Shown: positions 32,761 to 40,799 of the stretch, one piece after another
Layout: each line of letters starts with the position of its first letter
Numbering within the stretch: the stretch's first letter is position 1
DNA from: Streptomyces stelliscabiei
GTDB taxonomy: Bacteria; Actinomycetota; Actinomycetes; Streptomycetales; Streptomycetaceae
Reading direction: 5' to 3'
Assembly: GCF_014873495.1 (NCBI RefSeq)
Contig: NZ_JADBGF010000001.1
Coordinates: 7,998,001-8,062,000, forward strand
Length of the DNA stretch: 64,000 bases
The notes under the pieces: generated by a model
What the model was told of the DNA's origin: nothing
Databases searched by the model: none
The model's input: the letters and a program-made list of their open reading frames with translations, nothing else
Made by a program: the position numbers and the translations under genes

Positions 32761-33305
32761 CGGAGTCCTCTCGATCAGCCAGTACGCGACAGAGTAGCGA
32801 AGAACGTCAACCAGCTGACCAGCGGTCCTGGACGCTCGGGGATGGTCTGTCACCTGAGATGCCGTCAGTGGCGGCAAGGGTCTGCGACGCCTTTTTACCG
32901 TCAATCCACGAGGCGGCGCCCCAGCAGTTCTTCACATCGGCCACCGCCCACGGCCCGGTCTGTGAAAGCGGGCCGCCGGGCGGCGGGCCACCTGCGGGTT
33001 CCTTGTCCCGGCGGTCCGTCGGGGGTGTGCGCGGCGAACAGTTCGCGCCATTCGGCCGGGATGTTGTCTCGTGTCAACTTCCTTTGTGGCATGGGGGACC
33101 GGCGGCGAAGCGTCCCCGGTCGCACAGGGCGCGCACGACGCACCCGAGGAACATTCACACCAGGTGGGCCGGAAAGTGACGGAGATCGCGGGCCGGACAT
33201 GCTTTGACTAAACTTTAGACTTCAACCGACCGGTGGTCCGAGCGGATGTGGGACGCTGTTCGCGAGTTGTCCTCGCCGAATGTTTTCCGCCGAACTCCCT
33301 TGTGT
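32761..33305. promoter_or_regulatory. Upstream region of the first complete conservon
   Basis: 545 nt between the kinase start and the AraC-family stop. It must contain the conservon promoter. GTCAACTTCC at 33073-33082 partly matches the element described at 34509 and 42160. No gene is supported here. Confidence 0.4.
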
Positions 33306-34277
33306 TCATGTGCAGTTGGGCTGCCGTATGCTCTGGCGCATCTCCCGTGGGCTGACGTCGTAGCGTCGGCGGAAGGCCGTGCTGAGGGCGCTCGCGGACG
33401 AGAAACCGGCGGCGTAGGCGAGATCCGTGATCGTCATGTGCTCGCACTCCGCACACAGCAGACGGTCCCGGACCAGACGCAGCCGCTCCTCACGGATCAG
33501 CTCCCGGGGCGTGGTCCCCGCCTTCTGCAGGGCCAGTTGGATCTGGCGCAGCGACCAGCCGAGCGCGCGCGCCACCGCCGTCCCGTTGAGGTTCGGGTCG
33601 GCCGCGTGGTCGCGCACATAGCGGCGGACCAGGGTCTCCACCTCGCCCAACTGCCCGGGGGAGTCCGGACGGTCGTCGCCGGCGGTGAGCATGCACACCA
33701 GCTCCACGATCCGGTCGGTGACGGCGTTGAACTCCGGGTCGGTGAGGTGCTCCCGCTCCTCGTGCAGTCCGGTCAGCATCGAGCCGACGATCCGGCCGAG
33801 GCCGGATCCGAGGTCCAGGCCGCTGGCGACCGGTGACCTGGTGTTCAGCCGCCCGTCCACCTCGCGGGCCGGGATGGTCAGGATGAACGCGTCGATGGCA
33901 TCGCTCTGCAGGCACTGGAAGGGCGCCGCGAAGGTGACCAGCGCGGCCGTGCCCGGGGTGAGCCGGGCCTCCCCGCCGTCCTGCCGCAGGACGATCTCGC
34001 CGCTCGTCGGCAGCAGCAGCCGGTAGTCCTCGTCCGGGTCCTGGCGCACCTGGCGCATCGTGCGGGTGTACTCGATCTCGTCGGAGCGGTACTTCACCAA
34101 CTGGTACGTGTCGGTGCGCTGCCGGACGGTCTCGCCGCAGAAGTCGTCCGACCGGGCGTACCTGAATCCCATCCGGGACTGGTACGAGCCGATCCGCTCG
34201 GCCCAGAAGTCGGCACGCTCGCGCGGGTTCACCTCCTCGGTGGTCAGCGCCTCGACGCTGTAACTTCCCGCGGGCAA
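33306..34277 (-). CDS. AraC family transcriptional regulator
   Basis: 323-aa regulator with an AraC-binding-like N-terminal domain (VNPRERADFWAERIGSYQSR, YRLLLPTSGEIVLRQDGGEA) and a C-terminal AraC helix-turn-helix pair (LNGTAVARALGWSLRQIQLA, DLAYAAGFSSASALSTAFRR, DVSPREMRQSI). The start is TTG at 34277, seven bases after GGAGGAG; the frame continues to 34352 without a comparable site. It lies between two conservons and is divergent from the second, which it might control. Confidence 0.92.
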   Translation of the reverse strand: MPAGSYSVEALTTEEVNPRERADFWAERIGSYQSRMGFRYARSDDFCGETVRQRTDTYQLVKYRSDEIEYTRTMRQVRQDPDEDYRLLLPTSGEIVLRQDGGEARLTPGTAALVTFAAPFQCLQSDAIDAFILTIPAREVDGRLNTRSPVASGLDLGSGLGRIVGSMLTGLHEEREHLTDPEFNAVTDRIVELVCMLTAGDDRPDSPGQLGEVETLVRRYVRDHAADPNLNGTAVARALGWSLRQIQLALQKAGTTPRELIREERLRLVRDRLLCAECEHMTITDLAYAAGFSSASALSTAFRRRYDVSPREMRQSIRQPNCT

Positions 34278-34508
34278 CGCCGCTCCTCCCTGGTGCCGGC
34301 CCCCGAACGCGTGCTTGTGGTCCTTTACGGTCCTCGATGGGAGAATCTTCAATCATTGCTTGATCAAAGACAGTTACCGACCGGTCGGACCCGGAAGGCA
34401 CCCTAGCGTGGCAAGCGATTGCCGTGCCGCCGGACCGAGGATGGCCGACTGTGCCGCGGGAAGAGTCACGGCATCCTCCGCGGCCCCTGCGTCCCTCGTG
34501 CGCCCTGT

Positions 34509-34561
34509 GACAACTTCCCTGCGCGTCACGGAAAGTACTCGCGCGGCCCCGCCGCTAGCGT
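34509..34561 (+). promoter_or_regulatory. Promoter module A of the second conservon
   Basis: GACAACTTCCCTGCGCGT (34509-34526) is followed by AAGT at the -35 place (34533-34536) and TAGCGT as -10 (34556-34561), then CGGGCGC. The same elements at the same distances occur at 42160-42212. The transcript would have about 70 nt before the kinase start at 34640. Confidence 0.6.
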
Positions 34562-34639
34562 CGGGCGCTCCGTCAACTCCCGTCCGGCGTCCCGCACCCG
34601 CCGACGCCAGGGACGTGAGGACGTAAGGACTCGTACTTC

Positions 34640-36022
34640 ATGACCGAACCGATACCGCAGGCGGTGACCTGGGCGCTCGCAGCCGCTCTCCTCGCCACCG
34701 CCGTGCTCCTGCTGCGCCAGCGGGGCATCACCCGGCGGCAGCGCAGAAGCAACGCCGTCCTGGCCGACGACGCGCGGGTCCGGGAGGAGGAACTGCGTCA
34801 TCTGGTCACGGTCCGTCTGCCGGCCCTCGCCGACCACTCAGGCCGGCCCGGCCCGGCCGTGGGACCGCTCGACGGGCGGCTCGCCGAGACGGAGTTCGGC
34901 AAGAACCTCGACGAGGTGCTGACCCGCTTCTCGGGGGCCGTCGAGCACGCGCGGACCCGTGCCGACCAGTCCGCCAAGGCCGCCCTGAAGGCGTCCATGC
35001 GCTCGATCCAGGCCCTCGCCAACGAGCAACAGGTCTCCATCTCCGAGATGCAGGACCGGCACGACGACCCCGACGTGCTGCGCGACCTCCTCGAAGTCGA
35101 CCACACCAACGCCCAGTTCGGCCGCCGCGCCCAGGTCATCGCCGTACTGTGCGGTTCCTGGCCGGGACGGCAGCGCGCCACCTCCCCGCTCGTCGAGGTC
35201 GTCCGCGGCGCCACCTCGCGCATCCGCGACTACCGGCGCGTGCGCGTCCACGGCCAGGCCGGCATCGCCGTGGAGAGCCGCGCCGTCGAACCGGTCGTCC
35301 TCGCCGTCGCCGAACTCCTCGACAACGCCGCCCGGCACTCCCGGCCCGACACCAGGGTCGAGGTCGACGTCCAGCATGTGCACAACGGCGCGTGCGTCGT
35401 CATCGACGACGCGGGCGTAGGCATGGACGCCCAGGCCGTACGCCGCGCCACCGAGCTGCTCGACGGACACGGCGAGGTGGACGTCACCCGCCTCGGCGAC
35501 CCGCCCCAGTTCGGCTTCGCCGTCATCGGGATGCTCGCCCGGCGCTACGGGTTCACCGTCTCCGTGGACACCCGCTCGCCGTACGGAGGCGTCCGTGCCG
35601 TGGCGTTCCTGCCGACCGCGCTGCTCACCCACCCGGAGCCCGCCGCCCCGGAGGCGGCGGTCGGCCTGGCATCCGGGACCGAGCCCGCCCCCCGCGCGAC
35701 CCGCTCCGCCGACGCCCCCGAGAGCGCCCCCGAGAACTCCTCTGCGGACACCACCGAGGGCGGACTGCCCAGACGGCGCCGGCGCACCCCCCGGCGCACG
35801 GCCGCCCCCGAACCGCTGCCGGAGCACGCGACGGCCGAGGAGATCCCCGGCCGCTCACCCGAGGAGAACGCCCGCGTCATGGGCGCCTTCGCCCGGGGCA
35901 CCCGCTTCGGCCGGGCGGCGGGACGGATCCTCGACGAGGACGAGGACGAGTACGCCCCCGACACCGCCGCGGACACCGGGCGGCCCACCCCCCACGACAA
36001 CGAAGGGACCCCCCGCGCATGA
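34640..36022 (+). CDS. Conservon sensor kinase-like ATPase (CvnA-type), short form
   Basis: 460-aa protein with one N-terminal membrane helix (AVTWALAAALLATAVLLLRQ), a helical region (about 70-150), and a GHKL ATPase domain: N box AVAELLDNAARHSRPDT, G1 box IDDAGVGMD, G2 region PQFGFAVIGMLARRYG. There is no extracellular sensor domain. The C-terminal 130 residues are Pro/Arg/Asp-rich and end in an acidic stretch (ILDEDEDEYAPD). ATG at 34640; its stop overlaps the next start as ATGA. First gene of a five-gene conservon. Confidence 0.92.
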   Translation: MTEPIPQAVTWALAAALLATAVLLLRQRGITRRQRRSNAVLADDARVREEELRHLVTVRLPALADHSGRPGPAVGPLDGRLAETEFGKNLDEVLTRFSGAVEHARTRADQSAKAALKASMRSIQALANEQQVSISEMQDRHDDPDVLRDLLEVDHTNAQFGRRAQVIAVLCGSWPGRQRATSPLVEVVRGATSRIRDYRRVRVHGQAGIAVESRAVEPVVLAVAELLDNAARHSRPDTRVEVDVQHVHNGACVVIDDAGVGMDAQAVRRATELLDGHGEVDVTRLGDPPQFGFAVIGMLARRYGFTVSVDTRSPYGGVRAVAFLPTALLTHPEPAAPEAAVGLASGTEPAPRATRSADAPESAPENSSADTTEGGLPRRRRRTPRRTAAPEPLPEHATAEEIPGRSPEENARVMGAFARGTRFGRAAGRILDEDEDEYAPDTAADTGRPTPHDNEGTPRA

Positions 36023-36432
36023 CCGAGCCCACGACCAACGAGCTGGGCTGGATGCTCGACGACGTGCTGAAGGTCCCCGAGGCCCGCCACGCCATCCTGC
36101 TCTCCGCCGACGGCATGCTCCGCGCCCACTCCGCCGACATCGGCCGCGACGACGCCGAGCGGCTCGCGGCCGGGCTCTCCGGACTGCAGTCGATCAGCCG
36201 CAGCACCGCCGAGTTCTGCGGCCCGCCGGAGAGTCCCTGGCGGCAGACCCTGATCGAGTTCGGGCACGGCTACGTCTTCCTGGTCGCGGCCGGTGAGGGC
36301 GCCTACCTCGCGGTGTCCACCGGCGACGAGGTCGACATGGAGTCGGTGACGTACCGCATGCACAAGCTCGTCGACCGGCTCGGCAAGCAGCTGTCCAGCC
36401 CGGCGAGGCTGGACACGGGCAGCAGGGCATGA
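36019..36432 (+). CDS. Roadblock/LC7 domain protein (CvnB-type)
   Basis: 137-aa roadblock protein: LGWMLDDVLKVPEARHAILL, SADGMLRAHSADIGRDDAER, and IEFGHGYVFLVAAGEGAYL. Starts in an ATGA overlap with the kinase gene and ends in an ATGA overlap with the DUF742 gene. Confidence 0.95.
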   Translation: MTEPTTNELGWMLDDVLKVPEARHAILLSADGMLRAHSADIGRDDAERLAAGLSGLQSISRSTAEFCGPPESPWRQTLIEFGHGYVFLVAAGEGAYLAVSTGDEVDMESVTYRMHKLVDRLGKQLSSPARLDTGSRA

Positions 36433-36788
36433 CGCCCCGCCGCCGGCCCGCGGGACGTCTGGTGCGGTCGTACGTCGTCACCGGCGGCCGCTCCCATCCG
36501 ACCCGCAACACCCTCGACCTGGTCACCCTGCTGATCGCCACCGGCGACCTGCCGCTCGCCGGTCTCACCCCGGAGAAGCGCCGGGTGGCGGAGCTGTGCC
36601 GCCCCGGCGCGCTCTCCCTCGCCGAGGTCGCCGGCCTGCTGTCCCTCCCGGTCAGCGTGACCAAGGTGCTGGTCGCCGACCTCATGGACAGCGGCCACCT
36701 CGTCACCCGCGCCCCGGTCCCGGCCGCCCGGCCGTCCGACGCCGGCATCCTCCAGGAGGTCCTCGATGGGCTCCGCGCCCGCCTCTGA
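36429..36788 (+). CDS. DUF742 protein (CvnC-type)
   Basis: 119-aa DUF742 protein: RPAGRLVRSYVVTGGRSHPT, SLAEVAGLLSLPVSVTKVLV, ADLMDSGHLVTRAP and the C-terminus QEVLDGLRARL. Its stop lies 23 nt inside the GTPase gene, the same overlap as in the conservon at 30148. Confidence 0.94.
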   Translation: MTPRRRPAGRLVRSYVVTGGRSHPTRNTLDLVTLLIATGDLPLAGLTPEKRRVAELCRPGALSLAEVAGLLSLPVSVTKVLVADLMDSGHLVTRAPVPAARPSDAGILQEVLDGLRARL

Positions 36789-37374
36789 CCACGTCCCTCT
36801 GCGGCCGACGGTGCGGACGGCGGCCAAACTGCTCGTCGTCGGTCACTTCGCGGTCGGCAAGTCCACGTTCGTCGGCACGCTCTCCGAGATCCGGCCGCTG
36901 CGCACCGAGGAGGTCCTGACCGAGGCGGGCGCCCTGATCGACGACCTGGCCGGCACCCGTGACAAGACCACCACCACGGTCGCCATGGACTTCGGCCGGC
37001 TCACCCTCGACGACTCCCTCGTGCTCTACCTGTTCGGCGCGCCCGGCCAGCAGCGCTTCACCAGGCTCTGGCAGGACATGACCCGCGGCGCGCTCGGCGC
37101 GCTCGTCCTCGCCGACACCCGGCGGCTGTCCCACTCCTTCGAGGTGATGGGCGTCCTGGAGGACCTGGGCCTGCCGTACGCCGTCGCCGTCAACGACTTC
37201 GACGGCGCTCCCGTGCACGGCCTGGACGAGGTGCGCGAGGCGCTCGACCTGCTCGACGAGACCCCGCTGGTGCGCTGCGACGCCCGTGACCCGGACTCCT
37301 CCACCCGGGCCCTGATCGCCCTCGTCGAGTACCTGCTCAGCCGCGACACCGAGACCGAACCGGAGCCCGCGTGA
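36766..37374 (+). CDS. Conservon GTPase (CvnD-type)
   Basis: 202-aa Ras-like GTPase with G1 GHFAVGKST, switch II LFGAPGQQRF and NDFD at the G4 position. More distant from the other two conservon GTPases in the window than they are from each other (GHFAVGKST against GGFGVGKTT). ATG at 36766 inside the DUF742 gene; its stop overlaps the P450 start by 4 nt. Confidence 0.95.
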   Translation: MGSAPASDHVPLRPTVRTAAKLLVVGHFAVGKSTFVGTLSEIRPLRTEEVLTEAGALIDDLAGTRDKTTTTVAMDFGRLTLDDSLVLYLFGAPGQQRFTRLWQDMTRGALGALVLADTRRLSHSFEVMGVLEDLGLPYAVAVNDFDGAPVHGLDEVREALDLLDETPLVRCDARDPDSSTRALIALVEYLLSRDTETEPEPA

Positions 37375-38714
37375 CTTCCGCACCGCCGTCCGGGCCGCCC
37401 CCGGGCTGCCCCGCCCACCAGCCCATGTACGGACCGGAGTTCGCCGCCGACCCGGCCGCGTTCTACCGGCGGGCGCGCGCCCACGGACCCACCGCACCCG
37501 TCGAACTGGCCCCCGGTGTCCGGGCCACCCTCGTCACCTCCTACGACGCCGCGCTGCACGTGCTGCGCGGCACGGAGACGTTCGCCAAGGACGCGCGCCG
37601 CTGGAACGACCTCGCCGACGGCACGGTCCCCGCGGACAGCCCCGTCGTCCCGATGATGATGTACCGGCCCAACGCCCTGTTCTCCGACGGCGAGGAGCAC
37701 CGGCGGCTGCGTGGCGCCATCACCGACAGCCTCGCCCGGGTCGAGCCCCACACCCTGCGCGGTTACGTCGAGCGCAGCGCCGACACCCTCATCGACCGGC
37801 TCGCGCCCACCGGAGGCGCCGACCTCCTCGGCGAGTACGCCCAGGTCCTGCCCCTGCTCGTCTTCAACCACCTCTTCGGCTGCCCGGCCGAGCTGGGGGT
37901 CAAGCTGGTCGAGGGCATGTCCGCGATCTTCGACGGGGTGGACGCCGGGCGGGCCGACGCCCTGCTCACCGCCACGCTCCTGGAGCTGGTCACGCTGAAG
38001 CGCAAGCGGCCGGGACCGGACGTGACCTCGTGGCTCACGCTGCACCCGGCGCGGCTCACGGACGAGGAGATGATCCACACCCTCGTCGTCCTCATGGGCG
38101 CGGGCACCGAACCCCAGCAGAACCTCATCGCCAACGCCCTGCGCCTGCTGCTGTCCGACGACCGCTTCGCCGGTGACCTGTCCGGTGGCAGCCTCCCCGT
38201 CGAGGACGCGCTCGACGAGGTGCTGTGGACCGACCCGCCGATGGCCAACTACGCCGTGCACTACCCGAAGCGGGACGTGCTCCACGAGGGCGCGCTGCTG
38301 AGGGCCGGAGCCCCGCTCGTCGTCTCCCTGGCCGCCGCCAACACCGACCCGGCCCTGGGGAACGAGCGGCGGAAGGGCAACCGGGCCCACCTGGCGTGGA
38401 GCGCGGGCCCGCACAACTGCCCCGCCCGGAGCGAGGCCCGGCTGATCGCCTCGGTGGCGGTCGAGAAGCTCCTCGACCGCCTGCCGGACATCGAACTCGC
38501 CGTACCCGCAGATGAGTTGGAGTGGCGCCCGGGCCCCTTCCACCGCGCCCTGTCCGCGCTCCCGGTGACCTTCCCGCCCACACCGGTACTCACCATCACC
38601 GCTCCTCCCACCCGCCCCGCGCCGGCCCCGAACGCCCCCGCCCCCCGGCCCCCGGCCTCCACCCACCCGCCGAGCGGCTGGACCCGACTGCTGTCCTGGT
38701 GGCGCGGCGAGTAG
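37371..38714 (+). CDS. CYP157-like cytochrome P450 without the ExxR arginine (CvnE-type)
   Basis: 447-aa P450 that ends the conservon operon (4-nt overlap with the GTPase gene). The heme-ligand region reads LAWSAGPHNCPARSEARL with the axial Cys350, but the phenylalanine and last glycine of FxxGxHxCxG are replaced. The K-helix ExxR is EVLW (283-286), so the otherwise invariant Arg is Trp. The I-helix has MGAGTEPQQN instead of AGxxTT. Loss of ExxR is a published property of the CYP157 family of streptomycetes, which are conservon P450s. A Pro-rich tail follows residue 400. Confidence 0.92.
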   Translation: MTSAPPSGPPPGCPAHQPMYGPEFAADPAAFYRRARAHGPTAPVELAPGVRATLVTSYDAALHVLRGTETFAKDARRWNDLADGTVPADSPVVPMMMYRPNALFSDGEEHRRLRGAITDSLARVEPHTLRGYVERSADTLIDRLAPTGGADLLGEYAQVLPLLVFNHLFGCPAELGVKLVEGMSAIFDGVDAGRADALLTATLLELVTLKRKRPGPDVTSWLTLHPARLTDEEMIHTLVVLMGAGTEPQQNLIANALRLLLSDDRFAGDLSGGSLPVEDALDEVLWTDPPMANYAVHYPKRDVLHEGALLRAGAPLVVSLAAANTDPALGNERRKGNRAHLAWSAGPHNCPARSEARLIASVAVEKLLDRLPDIELAVPADELEWRPGPFHRALSALPVTFPPTPVLTITAPPTRPAPAPNAPAPRPPASTHPPSGWTRLLSWWRGE

Positions 38715-39082
38715 GGGAGTCGGCCCGTTCGGCCGGGCACCAGGGTCGCGGTCCGCTCGCAGAGGTCGCCCACGACCGGGACCGGCGCCCTTGTCGCGCG
38801 CTGGTCGAAGGGGCGGGTGTTCACCGAAGGCCACCGCTCGCCCGCTCCCCGGCCGCGACGGTCAGCCCGGCCGTCGGCCGGACGGCACCGGGTCTGCCGT
38901 ACGGCGACATCGTCCCCACGGGCCCGCTCGCCTTCCCGCCGGCGTCGGCCATCTTCTCCGGCGCCGTCGAGCCCCTCCAGGCCTAAGGTAAGTGGATCGA
39001 CTTGCCATAAGAGAGGCGCGGGAGTTACCTTCCTGAGGTGAGTCCATCGACTTACCTTACGTCTCGGCAAGGAACAAACACC
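38715..39082. other. Intergenic region between the conservon and the SDR gene
   Basis: 368 nt. The first 270 nt show nothing I recognise. The last 100 nt hold two matched operators and a promoter for the SDR-TetR pair, listed separately. Confidence 0.5.
38987..39057 (+). promoter_or_regulatory. Twin palindromic operators around the SDR-TetR promoter
   Basis: Operator 1, GGTAAGTGGATCGACTTGCC (38987-39006), and operator 2 (39036-39057, half-sites AGGTGAGTCCA and TCGACTTACCT) are imperfect palindromes of the same consensus AGGTRAGTSSATSSACTYACCT. Their centres lie 50 bp apart. A possible promoter between them is TTGCCA (39002-39008 region) with TACCTT near 39026-39031. The layout is typical for TetR repressors; the TetR gene is downstream in the same operon. 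Confidence 0.7.
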
Positions 39083-39838
39083 ATGAATCGTCTTGCGGGC
39101 AAGCGCGCCCTCATCACCGGCGGCACGAGCGGGATCGGTCTGGAGACCGCGCGGCGATTTGTCGCGGAGGGGGCCGACGTGCTGGTCACGGGCGTCACCC
39201 CGGCCAGCATCGACAGGGCGCGGCAGATCCTCGGGGACAAGGTGCCGGTGGTGCAGGCCGACGCACGCGATCTCGATGCCCAGCGCGGCCTGGCCGAGCA
39301 GGTGCGTCAGCACTTCGGGGAGCTGGACGTGGCCTTCCTGAACGCCGGCGTCTCGCACTGGCGGCCGTTCGAGGACCACACGGAGGACAGCTACGACCGG
39401 CTCTTCGACATCAACGTCAAGAGCGTCTTCTTCCTCACGCAGGCCCTGGTGCCCGTGCTGGCCAACCCGTCCTCGGTCATCCTCAATGCGTCCAGCAGCG
39501 CGCACGGCGGCTACGGGAACTCGAACGCCTACGCCGCGACGAAGGCGGCCGTCTCCTCCCTGATGCGGTCCTGGAACGCGGACCTGCTCAGGTCGCACGG
39601 CATCCGCTTCAACGCGGTCAGCCCCGGCCCGGTGGACACCCCGCTGTACGACAAGCTCGGGATCGAGGACCCCGCGCAGAAGGCGGCGGTCCTGGACGGG
39701 CTCAGCGCCGGCATCCCGCTGGGCCGCATGGGTCTGCCCGAGGAGGTCGCCGAAGCCGTCGTGTACCTGGCCTCCGACGCCTCCGCCTTCGCCGTGGGCC
39801 AGGACCTTATCCTGGACGGAGGCCAGACCGTCCTCTGA
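39083..39838 (+). CDS. Short-chain dehydrogenase/reductase
   Basis: 251-aa classical SDR. Cofactor motif TGGTSGIG (residues 11-18), LNAGVSH at beta-4, the catalytic Ser in LNASSSAHGG, and Tyr/Lys in YAATK (YxxxK). PGPVDTPLYDKLG follows and ILDGGQTVL ends the protein. Asp/Val context after beta-2 suggests either cofactor. ATG at 39083 follows AAGGAA. It is followed 40 nt later by a TetR gene, a common arrangement in which the regulator controls its own operon. Substrate unknown. Confidence 0.95.
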   Translation: MNRLAGKRALITGGTSGIGLETARRFVAEGADVLVTGVTPASIDRARQILGDKVPVVQADARDLDAQRGLAEQVRQHFGELDVAFLNAGVSHWRPFEDHTEDSYDRLFDINVKSVFFLTQALVPVLANPSSVILNASSSAHGGYGNSNAYAATKAAVSSLMRSWNADLLRSHGIRFNAVSPGPVDTPLYDKLGIEDPAQKAAVLDGLSAGIPLGRMGLPEEVAEAVVYLASDASAFAVGQDLILDGGQTVL

Positions 39839-39878
39839 CAGCGAGGACGCGGCCTGGAGACGGGCGAGGGGCGTGGGC

Positions 39879-40595
39879 ATGTCGGTAACGGACCGTGACC
39901 GAGCGGAGGCCGGTGGCGACACGTGCCAGACCGGGTGTGACGCGCAGACCAAAGCCGGGTACCACGCGCAGATCAAGGCGGAGAACCGCGCGCGCATCAT
40001 CCGCGCCGCCCGTGACCTCTTCCTCGACCGGGGATACGACAAGACCTCCCTGGCCCAGATCGCCAAGGAGGCCCGCGTCTCCACCGGCACCCTCTTCAAG
40101 CGGTACCCGTCCAAAGCCGCGCTGTTCGCGGCCGTCACCGCCGAACAGTGGCAGCTGGACGTGGAGTACGCCGAACCGCCCCCGCCCGGTGACCCCCGAT
40201 ACGGTCTGGACCACATCGGCCGCGACTACGCCTGCCTGGTCGCGCGGCCCGGCACGGCGGCGCTGTGCCGGCTCATCATCACCGAGCTTCCCCAGATGCC
40301 GGAACTCGCCGACATCGTCGGCACCGGCTTCGCCATCGACCGCGGACCCTTCTTCGACCGGCTCCGCGACTACCTGGACACCGAAGCGCAGGCCGGCACG
40401 CTCGACTTCCGTTCGGCCGACGGACAGCCGCAGTCGGCGTCCGCGGTGGCCGAACAGTTCCTCGGCATGATCTGCAGCCAGTTCCTGTGGCCGCAACTCG
40501 TCCGGACCGACTTCGTCCCGCCCAACCCCACCGACGCCGCGATCGTGGACGAAGCCGTCGCCCTCATGCTCACCCGCTACGGCACCGGATCCTGA
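39879..40595 (+). CDS. TetR family transcriptional regulator
   Basis: 238-aa repressor. The N-terminal helix-turn-helix lies at residues about 35-80: RARIIRAARDLFLDRGYDKT, SLAQIAKEARVSTGTLFKRY. The remaining helical domain would bind the ligand (FLGMICSQFLWPQLV). The ATG at 39879 lies 8 nt after GAGGGGC; a GTG at 39873 is an alternative. The 35-residue tail before the HTH contains two Cys (TCQTGC). Likely binds the two operators upstream of the SDR gene. Confidence 0.92.
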   Translation: MSVTDRDRAEAGGDTCQTGCDAQTKAGYHAQIKAENRARIIRAARDLFLDRGYDKTSLAQIAKEARVSTGTLFKRYPSKAALFAAVTAEQWQLDVEYAEPPPPGDPRYGLDHIGRDYACLVARPGTAALCRLIITELPQMPELADIVGTGFAIDRGPFFDRLRDYLDTEAQAGTLDFRSADGQPQSASAVAEQFLGMICSQFLWPQLVRTDFVPPNPTDAAIVDEAVALMLTRYGTGS

Positions 40596-40799
40596 ACCCC
40601 GGACCACCGGTTCACGCAGCGAGGCGCCGCACGAGGAGGGCGTACACGGCCGGGCGTCCGGCGGTCACTACGGCGCCGACCTCGCCGGACACCATGTGGC
40701 CGCGCGCGTCGACGTACCCGCCGTCGAGGCCGACGGGGCGGAGGACCCACGCCCACGCCGTCCGGCGCACCACCGGCGTCCGTCACCGCCATCCGCCCG

